Shown: piece by piece, positions 16,769 to 25,378 of the stretch
Position numbering within the stretch: position 1 is the stretch's first letter
Layout of the letters: the number at the start of each line of letters is the position of its first letter
The notes under the pieces: generated by a model
The model's database searches: none
Seen by the model: the letters and a program-made list of their open reading frames with translations, nothing else
Told to the model about the DNA's origin: nothing
Assembly: GCA_024227975.1 (NCBI GenBank)
Contig: JAAETV010000044.1
Span: 1 to 26,913 of the forward strand
DNA: 26,913 nt
Direction: 5' to 3'
Source of the DNA: Actinomycetes bacterium
GTDB taxonomy: Bacteria > Actinomycetota > Acidimicrobiia > Acidimicrobiales > SZUA-35
Made by a program: the position numbers and the translations under genes

Positions 16769-17989
16769 ATGACACCAGTCTTGGAAGGACTTCGGGTAGT
16801 AGAAGGCTCAGCCTTCGTCGCGGCCCCTCTCGGAGGGCTGACGCTTGCCCAACTCGGTGCCGACGTCATTCGTTTCGATGCCATAGGCGGCGGGCTCGAC
16901 TATCAGCGCTGGCCAGTCACAGATGAAGGTGTCAGCCTGTTCTGGGCCGGCTTGAACAAGGGCAAGCGCTCAGTGCAGATCGATCTGCGGAATCCGGAAG
17001 GTCGTGAGATCATCTCCGAGCTGATTACGGCCCCGGGCGATGAGGCGGGGATATTCCTGTCGAACTTCCCGGAGACAGGGTGGCTTTCTGACGAGGCATT
17101 GAGGTCGCGGCGCGAGGACCTCATCTATCTGAACATCATTGGTAACCCCGATGAGTCGACGGCCGTCGACTACACCGTGAACCCGTCGTCTGGCTTCGCC
17201 ATGGCTACCGGTCCTATCGGTTCACAGATGCCAACCAACCATGTTCTCCCGGCGTGGGACACGGCCACGGGACTGACCACGGCACTCGGTCTGTTGGCCG
17301 CCGAGCGGTACCGTAGCCGTACCGGCATTGGCCAGCTCACCAAGATCTCTCTAACCGACGTGGCCTTCGCCATGGTGGCCAACCTCGGCTATGTGGCCCA
17401 GGCCCAACTCACCAAGAAGGACCGGGTTCCGGTTGGCAATGACCTCTACGGTGCCTTCGGCCGTGACTTCCCGACCAGTGACGGGCGGCGAGTCATGGTT
17501 GTCGCCATCAGTCGGCGACAATGGGAAAGCCTGGCTGACGCCACCGAGATAGCCGAGCACCTTCCCGCTATCGAGAAGGCCTTGGGCGTCGACCTTGCCC
17601 AGGAGGGTGACCGCTGGGACGCTCGTGACGCCATCGCAGCCTTCATCGCTCCTTTCATCGCCCGCCACACTCTCGAAGAGCTCCGCCACAACTTCGACGC
17701 CAAGGGGGTCTGTTGGGGGCCGTACCAGACCTTCGTCCAGCTGGTGAACGAAGATCCTCGGTGTAGCGCGACGAATCCAATGTTCTCACGGATCGATCAA
17801 CCCGGGGTTGGCCGCATTCTTGCTCCGGGAAGCCCACTCTCGTTCTCGCACCTCGACCGTGAAACACCGGCCCCGGCCCCAACCTTGGGACAACACACCG
17901 ATGAGATCCTGCTCGACGTGCTCGGCATGAGCTCAACCGATGTTGGACTGCTTCATGACAAGGGCATCGTGGCCGGCCCCGTCGTTTGA
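16769..17989 (+). CDS. CaiB/BaiF family III CoA transferase (2-methylfumaryl-CoA isomerase-like)
   Basis: This is a 406-residue protein of the family III CoA transferases. The start LEGLRVVEGSAFVAAPLGGL and ADVIRFD are typical. The catalytic Asp is likely D164 in LPAWDTATGL, equivalent to Asp169 of formyl-CoA transferase. Segments such as LFWAGLNKGKRS, VDYTVNPSSG, LYGAFGRDF and GQHTDEILLDVLG resemble the 2-methylfumaryl-CoA isomerase (mesaconyl-CoA C1-C4 transferase) subgroup, as I remember it. The true substrate in this organism is unknown. The ATG at 16769 has AAGGAG upstream and begins the domain, 37 bases after the helicase stop. It ends 9 bases from the convergent luciferase-like gene. 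Confidence 0.9.
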   Translation: MTPVLEGLRVVEGSAFVAAPLGGLTLAQLGADVIRFDAIGGGLDYQRWPVTDEGVSLFWAGLNKGKRSVQIDLRNPEGREIISELITAPGDEAGIFLSNFPETGWLSDEALRSRREDLIYLNIIGNPDESTAVDYTVNPSSGFAMATGPIGSQMPTNHVLPAWDTATGLTTALGLLAAERYRSRTGIGQLTKISLTDVAFAMVANLGYVAQAQLTKKDRVPVGNDLYGAFGRDFPTSDGRRVMVVAISRRQWESLADATEIAEHLPAIEKALGVDLAQEGDRWDARDAIAAFIAPFIARHTLEELRHNFDAKGVCWGPYQTFVQLVNEDPRCSATNPMFSRIDQPGVGRILAPGSPLSFSHLDRETPAPAPTLGQHTDEILLDVLGMSSTDVGLLHDKGIVAGPVV

Positions 17990-17998
17990 GGTTTGTGT

Positions 17999-19048
17999 TC
18001 AGCCATCGGTTGAAGATCGGATCAGGTCGACTGCCATCTCGAGGTCGGCAATCTGGTCGGCGGCTGTCTTTCCTCGGGGTCCGAGGCGGAGACAGTCAAC
18101 CCCGGACGCGGCATAGGCCCTGATCCGGTCACGAACCATCTGCTCTGTGCCAATCGGGTAGGCCGACAGGATCAACTCCTCCGGCACGGCTGCGGCGGCT
18201 GCGGCCTTGTCACCCTCGACCCACAATCGCTGCACCTCACCGCAGATGTCTTCGTAGCCGGCGCGCGAGTAGGCGGCGTTGTAGAAGTTCGTCTTGGCCG
18301 AGCCCATGGCCCCGAGGGTGAAGGCCATGCCGGGCCGGGCCCGGGCAATGAGGCTGTCGACATCTTCGGACACCGCCAGCTGAGCATTGATCTGGATGTC
18401 GATGTGGTCGAGCGAACGTCCGGCCGCGGCCGCGCCACGACGGATCGGATCGAGTAGCACGTCGGCGTGTTCTGGAATGTACGAGGTACCGAGCCAGCCA
18501 TCGGCCAGTTCACCGGTAAGCTCGAGCGACCTCGGCCCGAGCGTCGCCAAGTAGATGGGAAGGTCCGGTCGAGGACGGATCGACGACTTCAGCGCCTTGC
18601 CCTCACCCCCAGGGCGGGGGAGGACATAGTGCTCACCGTCGTAGACCATGCGTTCACCACTGAGTCCCAGCCGGACGATGTCCAGGTGCTCGCGCAACCT
18701 CTGTAGTGGCTTGGCGAATGCTTCGCCATGCAGACCCTCGACCACCTGTGGCCCGCTGACCCCAAGCCCGAGGATGAACCGATCACCAGAGATCTGAGCC
18801 ATCGACAGCGCCGTCATGGCAGTCATGGCTGGGGTGCGGGCGCTGATTTGCATGATCCCAGTACCGAGCCGGATCCGCTCGGTCACGGCCGCCAGGTAGC
18901 CGAGTGAGGCGACGGCTTCCATGCCCCATGCCTCGGCCGACCACACGGTGTCGACCCCGAGACGATCGGCTGCCTGTACATAGGCGACGATGTCCTCCCA
19001 GTCCTCCCCGTCGTAGTAGGCACTTCCAACCGAAACAGAGATTCTCAT
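17999..19048 (-). CDS. LLM-class F420-dependent oxidoreductase (methylene-H4MPT reductase-like)
   Basis: This is a 349-residue protein with the luciferase-like TIM barrel. It has RISVSVGSAYYDGEDWED at the N-terminus, then VQAADRLGVDTVWSAEAWG, ERIRLGTGIMQISARTPAM and GDRFILGLGVSGPQVVEG, which are typical of actinomycete F420-dependent members related to Mer. IYLATLGPRSLELTGELADGW is the cofactor-binding region. The reaction is unknown. It is distinct from the other luciferase-like protein in the window and about 40 residues longer. The ATG at 19048 has AAGGTG upstream. It follows the tad operon on the same strand after 71 bases, and is convergent with the CoA transferase. I do not think it is functionally part of the pilus locus. 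Confidence 0.92.
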   Translation of the reverse strand: MRISVSVGSAYYDGEDWEDIVAYVQAADRLGVDTVWSAEAWGMEAVASLGYLAAVTERIRLGTGIMQISARTPAMTAMTALSMAQISGDRFILGLGVSGPQVVEGLHGEAFAKPLQRLREHLDIVRLGLSGERMVYDGEHYVLPRPGGEGKALKSSIRPRPDLPIYLATLGPRSLELTGELADGWLGTSYIPEHADVLLDPIRRGAAAAGRSLDHIDIQINAQLAVSEDVDSLIARARPGMAFTLGAMGSAKTNFYNAAYSRAGYEDICGEVQRLWVEGDKAAAAAAVPEELILSAYPIGTEQMVRDRIRAYAASGVDCLRLGPRGKTAADQIADLEMAVDLIRSSTDG

Positions 19049-19079
19049 CCGACACCTTCTGAAGCTGCGTGACTACTGT

Positions 19080-19124
19080 GATAGCCCAGCTCGGGGATGG
19101 GTTCGAGTTGGGGTGGTGGCTATC
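19080..19124. repeat. 7-bp inverted repeat between the tadC-like gene and the luciferase-like gene
   Basis: GATAGCC at 19080-19086 is the inverted complement of GGCTATC at 19118-19124, which includes the tadC stop codon (19120-19122). The loop is 31 bases. It could be a weak terminator at the end of the tad operon, but the stem is short and there is no T-run. Confidence 0.2.
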
Positions 19125-20022
19125 GGCCAGCGGCGCCGGACAGGATGGCTGGGCCCAGTACCACAATGAATAGGGCTGGCAAGATGCACAAGCCCAGGGG
19201 GAAGATCATCAAAGTCGGCAATCGTTGGGCCCGCTCTTCGGCCCGGAACCGTCTCTTCTCCCGCATGTCGTTGGAAACGGTACGCAATGTCTGCGCCAGG
19301 GGAACACCAAGCGAATCGGCCTGACGGAGGAACAGGACCACCATCTTCAGATCATCGACCTGCGTCCGCTCGGCCAAAGCCACGAGGGCATCGGACCGGG
19401 TCGAGCCAAAACGAACATCTTGGAGCATCCGGAGGAACTCCTGGGCCAGGGGATGGGTCTGATTCTGGCTGGCTCGATCCAGGGCGGGCTCGAAGCCCAG
19501 CCCAGCCTCGACCGAGATGGTCACCTGATCGAGGATGTCGGGCAGGGCCTGAGCGATGGCCTCCGCCCGCCGGTCGGCACTCACTCGTACCAGGATGTCA
19601 GGGGTGAAGAACCCGACGGCGACACAGGCCAGCATCACGATGATGGTGCGCGGCTGCACCTCACCCAGGAGCCGGAGGCCGAGAAGTGCCGCCAACACTA
19701 CCGGTACCACCAGCTTTGCCCCCAGGATCTGTTCCGCTGTCACCCGACCCGAGAGCCCGGCCCTGGCCAGGGCCCGGTTGCGTCGTTCCACCCAGCCGAT
19801 CGGGGTGAAGCGAACCAGCCGCACTCCGACATGGCGCGTCAGCGGAAGACCGAGTCGCTCGATGGCCGATCGCTGGAGTACGGCTTGGCGCATTGTTGGG
19901 TTGGGTCCGGCCAGGTTCTCACTGGCCCGATGGTTGGAGGGGCGGTCGCCACTGAGGGCCCAACCGGCCAACGGAATCGAGGCGGCAACCAGGGCCGAAG
20001 CTGACCAGACGATGATGGACAT
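19120..20022 (-). CDS. tadC: TadC-like inner-membrane pilus platform protein (T2SF domain)
   Basis: This is a 300-residue protein with an N-terminal TM (about 4-24), a pair of TMs near 105-145 (LVVPVVLAALLGLRLL; TIIVMLACVAVGFFTP) and one near the C-terminus (MIFPLGLCILPALFIVVLGP). The cytoplasmic T2SF domain lies between and contains ALPDILDQVTISVEAGLGFEPAL and FLRQADSLGVPLAQTLR. TadC pairs with TadB to form the platform on which TadA drives Flp pilus assembly or retraction. It is the last gene of the tad operon, 24 bases after tadB. Length and layout are normal for the family. Confidence 0.93.
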   Translation of the reverse strand: MSIIVWSASALVAASIPLAGWALSGDRPSNHRASENLAGPNPTMRQAVLQRSAIERLGLPLTRHVGVRLVRFTPIGWVERRNRALARAGLSGRVTAEQILGAKLVVPVVLAALLGLRLLGEVQPRTIIVMLACVAVGFFTPDILVRVSADRRAEAIAQALPDILDQVTISVEAGLGFEPALDRASQNQTHPLAQEFLRMLQDVRFGSTRSDALVALAERTQVDDLKMVVLFLRQADSLGVPLAQTLRTVSNDMREKRRFRAEERAQRLPTLMIFPLGLCILPALFIVVLGPAILSGAAGR

Positions 20023-20046
20023 TAGGTGCTCGTCTCCAGCCGAATC

Positions 20047-21993
20047 TCAGAACCTGAGCCTGACCAGGTAACGGATCCAGAAGTGACCTACGGTCATGCC
20101 CGTCACGGCTATGGCCAGCATCATCCGACCAGCTGGTTCGGTGAGTAGCAGGTTGACACTGTCGGGCGTCCTCCACCAGGCAAAGAGGAATAGGACAATC
20201 GGCATCGCGAGCAGCACCCAGCCGGTGGCCCTGCCCTCGGCCGACATGGCATTGATCTGGCGGGCCACGGTCTGGCGCTCTCGGATGGTGGTGGCAACAT
20301 TGTCCAGTATTTCGGTCAGATCGCCCCCGAGCTCGCGATGGATGTCTACCGCCTGGGCCAGCCAGTCCAGGTCACGGCTCTCCATGCGGCGGGCCAGTTC
20401 CCGCATCGAATCGGTCAGGTCCCGCCCGACCCGGGTTTCAAAATGGATCCGGTGAAACTGTTCGGCCGTTGGCGACGGGGTCTCAGAGGCCACCAACTCG
20501 ATCGATTGGGGAAGGCTCTGCCCGGCTCGCAGGCTGCTGGCCATGATCCCCAGTGTCTCGGTCAGCTGGTCGGCGAAACGCGACCGTCGCCGGTTGGCTC
20601 GAAAACTGATGATCAGGAATGCCCCGCTGGCCGACACCATGATGACGAGCACACCGGGTACGAAGCCGACTAGAACCGAGATGCCGAGCCAGGCCAGAGA
20701 CGTTCCGAGGAGCCAGGCCAGAACGAACTCACCTGGTCGGATATCGATCCCGGCTGCATCGAGGCGGGCGTCGAGCGGTCGGCCCCTGTCGTTGCGAGAG
20801 ATCAAGCGGTCGGCGCTCTGCGCCAACCGGGCGTTGATGACGGCGAGGCGATCGGCTCCGCTGGCGGTGGCTAGTCGAACATTTGACGAGGGGCGGGCCA
20901 TGGCCAACCCGACGAAGGCGAAGGCCACGAACATCGAGCCAGCCCCGACCCAGAGCATCGTTGGGCGAGCTAGCAGCCCAGGGGCCGAGACGGCAACGGG
21001 GCCGAGGACCGGGCCGAGTAAAGGGAGATCGTTGATCTCGACCGACGAGGCCGGGTCGCGGCTGGGCCCGGTGGCGACGGCGATGCCCCCTGAGATGGTA
21101 GTGCTGGCTTTCGCTACCACACCACCGACGGCGACCGAGACGACCACCTGGCGGGTGTCCAGGTGGGCCGGAGTGAATCGGAGCAGATACCGGTTGGCCA
21201 ACCGCCCAGCAATGTCGGTGTAGAGCGAGCCGAGCTCATTGATGTCGGTGGCGGTCAGGAACTGTCCACCGACCTGTTCGACCGTCTCCTCCAAGGAGAT
21301 CAGGTCAGTATCGGGGCTCTCAATGGCAACGGCATAGAGGATGGCGGAGCTGGCCCCCAGGCGCGCCGACACATCGGACGCGCTGGCTGAGCTGACCGTG
21401 TCGTCCCCGTCTGACAACACCACCACCGATGATTGAGCATCCTCTGAATCACCAACCAGGTCCGCCGCCGCTATCAAGGCGTCCCACAAGGCAGTCTCGC
21501 CATCGGCCACGTCCAATCCCTCGAGGTTGGCCAAGGTGCCGTTCCTGTCCAGGGTGGGCTCCTGGTGGATGATCACAGACTCGCCGAAACTGACCAAGCC
21601 CACGCCGGCATCGTCGGGAAGACTATTGATGAAGCTGCGAGCGCCAGCCTTGGCTGCGGCCAGGGCCGGTCCCTTCATACTGCCTGAGGTATCGATCACC
21701 AAGACTGTCTTGGCGGCCGTGTCAGCAGGGGCAACCATCACATCGACGAGCTGACCTCCGTCAGTGACACCGAAGTGCCTATTGCTCGGAGCCGGCCGGC
21801 CCAGGCTAGGCGGCACCGCCACCTCCAGGATGATCTCGCCATCAGCCTCCTCGACATCCAGAATCTGGATCTGGCCGTCGAGGTCATGGTCGGAGTCGTT
21901 GGGCGGCTGCTGGGCATCGGCCTGACCGCCTGTGACCACCAGGGGCGAGACAAAGGCGACCAGGGCAGCCAAGAATCCGGGGAGCCGTCTCAT
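20047..21993 (-). CDS. tadB: Secreted VWA domain fused to TadB-like platform protein
   Basis: This is a 648-residue fusion. A signal peptide (about 1-27, ending VVTGGQADA) is followed by an extracytoplasmic von Willebrand A domain (about 90-270). Its metal site is complete: DTSGS (D101-S105), T167 in GETALWDAL and D195 in VVLSDGDD. A short beta-rich region and a TM (about 346-365) lead to the TadB part (about 400-648), which has TMs near 424-463, the T2SF region (LGIMASSLRAGQSLPQSIEL; RELGGDLTEILDNVATTI) and final TMs (591-606; 622-640). Ordinary TadB is about 300 residues and has no VWA. The ATG overlaps the tadA stop (ATGA). The VWA domain may bind a surface ligand or pilus component (inference). 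Confidence 0.92.
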   Translation of the reverse strand: MRRLPGFLAALVAFVSPLVVTGGQADAQQPPNDSDHDLDGQIQILDVEEADGEIILEVAVPPSLGRPAPSNRHFGVTDGGQLVDVMVAPADTAAKTVLVIDTSGSMKGPALAAAKAGARSFINSLPDDAGVGLVSFGESVIIHQEPTLDRNGTLANLEGLDVADGETALWDALIAAADLVGDSEDAQSSVVVLSDGDDTVSSASASDVSARLGASSAILYAVAIESPDTDLISLEETVEQVGGQFLTATDINELGSLYTDIAGRLANRYLLRFTPAHLDTRQVVVSVAVGGVVAKASTTISGGIAVATGPSRDPASSVEINDLPLLGPVLGPVAVSAPGLLARPTMLWVGAGSMFVAFAFVGLAMARPSSNVRLATASGADRLAVINARLAQSADRLISRNDRGRPLDARLDAAGIDIRPGEFVLAWLLGTSLAWLGISVLVGFVPGVLVIMVSASGAFLIISFRANRRRSRFADQLTETLGIMASSLRAGQSLPQSIELVASETPSPTAEQFHRIHFETRVGRDLTDSMRELARRMESRDLDWLAQAVDIHRELGGDLTEILDNVATTIRERQTVARQINAMSAEGRATGWVLLAMPIVLFLFAWWRTPDSVNLLLTEPAGRMMLAIAVTGMTVGHFWIRYLVRLRF

Positions 21994-23357
21994 GGCCCCA
22001 GGTCCTGGTCGACCTGGTGTTCGGGAAAAGCGAGAGCCAAGCCGTCAGCGGGTTGGCCCTCCTCGCGGTGACGCAACTCCTTGATGAAATGGGGCCGGAC
22101 CCCGCTTGGGCTCATGGTGCCAGCGCGGTGGTCGAAGGAGAACAGGGTCGAGAGGGTGATGGTGTCATCCTCCAGCCCCGTGACCTCGGCGATCTCGGTC
22201 ACCCGACGACTGCCGTCGCCCATCCGGCTCAGGTGCACGACCAGGTCCAGGGCCGAGGCGACCTGCTCGCGAACGGAACGAGCCGGCAGGTCTAGCCCAG
22301 CCATGAGGACCATGGTTTCGAGCCGCCTCAAGGCATCTCGTGGGTTGTTGGCATGGAGGGTGGACAGCGAACCATCGTGGCCGGTGTTCATGGCTTGCAA
22401 CATGTCGAGGGCCTCACCGCCTCTGACTTCCCCAACCACGATCCGGTCGGGTCGCATGCGGAGCGAGTTGCGTACTAGTTGGCGGATCGAGATCTCTCCC
22501 TTGCCCTCGACGTTGGCCGGCCGGGCCTCCAAGCGGATCACATGGCGTTGATGGAGTCGCAACTCGACAGCATCTTCGATGGTCACAATTCGCTCTTGTT
22601 CGGGGATGAACGAGGAGACAACGTTCAATAGGGTGGTCTTGCCTGAACCGGTGCCACCGCTGATCAAGATGTTCTGGCCGTGTCGAACTGCGGTATCGAG
22701 GAACTGGGCCGCATCGTCAGTCAGGGTCCCGGCCTGGACGAGGTCAACGGCGGTGAGGGCGGTCTTGGCGAACTTGCGGATGGTCAGCATTGGGCCATCG
22801 ACGGCCAGAGGAGGGATGACGGCGTTCACCCGGCTGCCATCAGGAAGTCGAGCATCGACCAGGGGCGAGGACTCATCGATCCTGCGGCCGACTGCGGCCA
22901 CGATCTTCTCGATGAGCTGGCGTACATGCCGGGAGGTCATGAACCTGGCCTCGGTCAGATGTAGCTGGCCGCCTCGCTCGATGAAGATGGCATCAGCGGC
23001 ATTGACCATCACTTCAGTGACCGTCGGATCGGAGAGAAACGGCTCGAGGGGACCGAGGCCGAGGATGTCGGCCCCGATCGAATCGACCAGGCTCCGCCGC
23101 TCGTCGGCCGAGAGCTGGGTCGCCTCGGCGGCCAGGATCTCATCGAGCTCGAGTGCCACATGGGCCCGCAACTGCTCCTCGTTCATCTCGGGATCGAAGA
23201 GCCGATTGCCGAGGCGGCGGAAGAGCGCCTCCTGGGCCCTGGACCGGAGGCGGTGCAGGGGATCGGTGTGCATTGACGAAGGGCCGCCGCTAGCGACGAT
23301 CCCCGGACCAGAAACCCGGCGTGATTCAGACTGGCGTAACAGCTCAGCTACATTCAT
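21990..23357 (-). CDS. tadA: TadA/CpaF family pilus assembly ATPase
   Basis: This is a 455-residue secretion ATPase. The N-terminal helical domain (about 30-190) includes GPLEPFLSDPTVTEVMVNA. The RecA-like domain has Walker A SGGTGSGKTT (233-242), an Asp box VTIEDAVEL, Walker B RPDRIVVGEVRGGEAL (about 303-317) and a His box TGHDGSLSTLHANNP (about 325-339). It forms a hexamer at the membrane and powers Flp pilus assembly through TadB and TadC. Its ATG overlaps the stop of the CpaE-like gene, and its own stop overlaps the start of the VWA-TadB gene (both ATGA). All catalytic motifs are intact. Confidence 0.96.
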   Translation of the reverse strand: MNVAELLRQSESRRVSGPGIVASGGPSSMHTDPLHRLRSRAQEALFRRLGNRLFDPEMNEEQLRAHVALELDEILAAEATQLSADERRSLVDSIGADILGLGPLEPFLSDPTVTEVMVNAADAIFIERGGQLHLTEARFMTSRHVRQLIEKIVAAVGRRIDESSPLVDARLPDGSRVNAVIPPLAVDGPMLTIRKFAKTALTAVDLVQAGTLTDDAAQFLDTAVRHGQNILISGGTGSGKTTLLNVVSSFIPEQERIVTIEDAVELRLHQRHVIRLEARPANVEGKGEISIRQLVRNSLRMRPDRIVVGEVRGGEALDMLQAMNTGHDGSLSTLHANNPRDALRRLETMVLMAGLDLPARSVREQVASALDLVVHLSRMGDGSRRVTEIAEVTGLEDDTITLSTLFSFDHRAGTMSPSGVRPHFIKELRHREEGQPADGLALAFPEHQVDQDLGP

Positions 23358-24541
23358 CGGCGGCCCTTCCCCTTGCCCCGTCTGGTCTTCCGATCGTCAG
23401 GGTCTGGAGTGGGGGCGAAGAACTCGGCGATCTGGTCGAAGCGATCGGCCACATTGCCTCCACCACTTCGCTCGATGACCGGTGTGCCTTCGTTGGTCGA
23501 CACCGGGATGAGGCGGGTGCTCGGGATCTGGAATGTGGCCTCGAGACCGATGGCTGTCTCGATCTCAGCCACTGACAAGCCGACCTTGGCGTTGGCTCGA
23601 TTGAGAACGAAGGTTCGCCGCTGGGAGACGTAGCCAACCTCGTCGAGCACGTCGAGCTGGCGCCGGACGGCCCGCACCGATGGCACGTCGGTTGTCGAGA
23701 CGACAAGAAGATCAGTCGACTGCTCCATGGCGGCCAGGGCGAAGCGGTCTACACCGCTTGCTGTGTCGACGATGACCAGTGGGAATTCCTCGGCGAAGGC
23801 GGCCAGGGTCCGTTTCATCTGGTCTTGCACGATCTCGTCGGCTGCTACCAGATCATCGGGTGGGGCTAGCACTGCCAGCCCCGACTGGTGCCCCGACAGA
23901 AACACCTTCAGCGCGCTGCGTTCGTGATTGGCGGCCTCTACCGCTTCGACCAGTGAGTATTCAGGGCGGAGGCCAAGGGCAGCGGCGCAGTCACCGAACT
24001 GGACATCGAGGTCGAGCAGCACGACCTGCTTGGGGACCCTGTAGGCCAGGCCAAGTGACAGGTTGACGGCCAGGGTGGTCTTGCCGCTGCCTCCCTTCGG
24101 GCTGATGATCGTGATGATCCGCCGTCGAACCTCATCAGCCGATTGGCGCTTCCTCCGGTGACGGGACTGGGCCAGGTGGAGCACTGGTTCCACCGCAGCC
24201 TGGAATTCCCGACGCGTACCAGCCTCGAGGATCACGTCGCGGGCTCCCAGCCGGAGAAGGGTCAGGGAGGTCGCGTCATCGTCGAAGGGGACCAGGCAGA
24301 GCACGGTGACCGATGGGAAGAGCCGGTCGATCTCGGGGACGACCAGATGGGCCATCTCCAAGGTGGCGTCGGCTCCAATCACCACCAGCTCCGGATCGGC
24401 GGCGCAGGCGTCCATCGCCACCTCGACTGGATCTCGCCACTGTCCCGACCATATGCGGCGGACGAGGAGGGACCGACCGAACAGATCGCCAAAGACCGTT
24501 TCCAGACCAGGATTGCCGGACAGGACCGTGATCCCGCTCAT
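23354..24541 (-). CDS. CpaE/TadZ-like pilus localisation ATPase (receiver-like + ParA-type)
   Basis: This is a 395-residue protein. Residues ~1-120 form a receiver-like domain (ELVVIGADATLEMAHLVV; VTVLCLVPFDDDATSLTLL). Residues ~140-375 form a MinD/ParA-type ATPase with a deviant Walker A SPKGGSGKTT (K149 and K154) and LLDLDVQFGD (Walker A-prime region, D177/D179). The tail is rich in Lys and Arg (RKTRRGKGKGRR). CpaE/TadZ proteins place the pilus machine at a cell site, often a pole. The start overlaps the CpaB-like gene by ATGA. The receiver-like domain shows no clear phosphoacceptor pattern, as is usual for TadZ. Confidence 0.93.
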   Translation of the reverse strand: MSGITVLSGNPGLETVFGDLFGRSLLVRRIWSGQWRDPVEVAMDACAADPELVVIGADATLEMAHLVVPEIDRLFPSVTVLCLVPFDDDATSLTLLRLGARDVILEAGTRREFQAAVEPVLHLAQSRHRRKRQSADEVRRRIITIISPKGGSGKTTLAVNLSLGLAYRVPKQVVLLDLDVQFGDCAAALGLRPEYSLVEAVEAANHERSALKVFLSGHQSGLAVLAPPDDLVAADEIVQDQMKRTLAAFAEEFPLVIVDTASGVDRFALAAMEQSTDLLVVSTTDVPSVRAVRRQLDVLDEVGYVSQRRTFVLNRANAKVGLSVAEIETAIGLEATFQIPSTRLIPVSTNEGTPVIERSGGGNVADRFDQIAEFFAPTPDPDDRKTRRGKGKGRR

Positions 24542-25362
24542 CGCCGTCCAACCAGATCGAGTAGCACACTGCCTCTCGACTGACCGGGCTCATCGTTGTC
24601 GGGCGCTGTCTCGCGCTCGATAGCCAGCCAGATGGAACCGAACTCGGCGGTGAAGATCAGTCGTTCGGCATCGAAGGAAGGAACGGCGAAGGTGATGAAC
24701 AGGGTGGAATCGGGAGCCGTGGTGAACTGTTGCTGAGCGGCGGCGGAAGCTCTGCCTGTCCGATCTTGCACGGCGGTGACGAGGACCTTGTGGAAGAGTA
24801 GATCGGTGGTGCTGGAGACTTCGCCACCAATCTCATCGGCGACGGCCGACGGAAAGGGCACCGCTTCACCATTGACATCAACTACTGTCGTGCTGGCCTC
24901 AAAGGGATCGAAGGAAGCGAAGATGGCGACCGTCTGGCCTGCCTCCAGCAACCCGCCGACGGCTCTCTGGCCATCGAGCTCGATCGTGACCTCGACCATG
25001 TCTTCCGGCACATCGATTCCAATCTCACGGTTGGCGAGCTCCGAGTGCGGGACGAAGCGCCCGGTCAAGAGTTGCTCGCCCGGCATCAGGTCGACAGCCG
25101 CTACCAGGCCCACCAGGGTGGCGAGGTTGTCGACCGCCCCCGAGGCCCGGACCTTGACTGGGACATGCTCAACCGTCACTCGGTCCTCGACCTCTTCTGC
25201 TGCGGTTCCACTGGCGATAGGGGTAGTGATGACATAGACCTCGACCAGCTCCTCGCCGGCCAAGGCTCGTCTCTCGGCGCTGGCCACATATGCCACCAGG
25301 GTTACCGTCCCGATGAAGGCCAGCAGAATGGCAGCCACAGAACCCGCGATGCGTCTGGTCAT
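24538..25362 (-). CDS. cpaB: CpaB/RcpC-like pilus assembly protein (SAF domain)
   Basis: This is a 274-residue protein with an N-terminal TM (about 8-28, VAAILLAFIGTVTLVAYVAS). It is followed by the SAF-type domain of CpaB: VYVITTPIASGTAAEEVEDRV and VAAVDLMPGEQLLTGRF. Then comes a beta-rich RcpC-like part (MVEVTIELDGQRAVGGLLEAGQTVAIFASF). CpaB is anchored in the membrane with its bulk outside and supports pilus assembly; in diderms it helps the secretin. No secretin is present here. The ATG has GAGGAG upstream, and the gene begins 16 bases after the TadG-like gene and overlaps the CpaE-like gene. Confidence 0.9.
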   Translation of the reverse strand: MTRRIAGSVAAILLAFIGTVTLVAYVASAERRALAGEELVEVYVITTPIASGTAAEEVEDRVTVEHVPVKVRASGAVDNLATLVGLVAAVDLMPGEQLLTGRFVPHSELANREIGIDVPEDMVEVTIELDGQRAVGGLLEAGQTVAIFASFDPFEASTTVVDVNGEAVPFPSAVADEIGGEVSSTTDLLFHKVLVTAVQDRTGRASAAAQQQFTTAPDSTLFITFAVPSFDAERLIFTAEFGSIWLAIERETAPDNDEPGQSRGSVLLDLVGRR

Positions 25363-25378
25363 ATGGTCTCCTCTCCGC

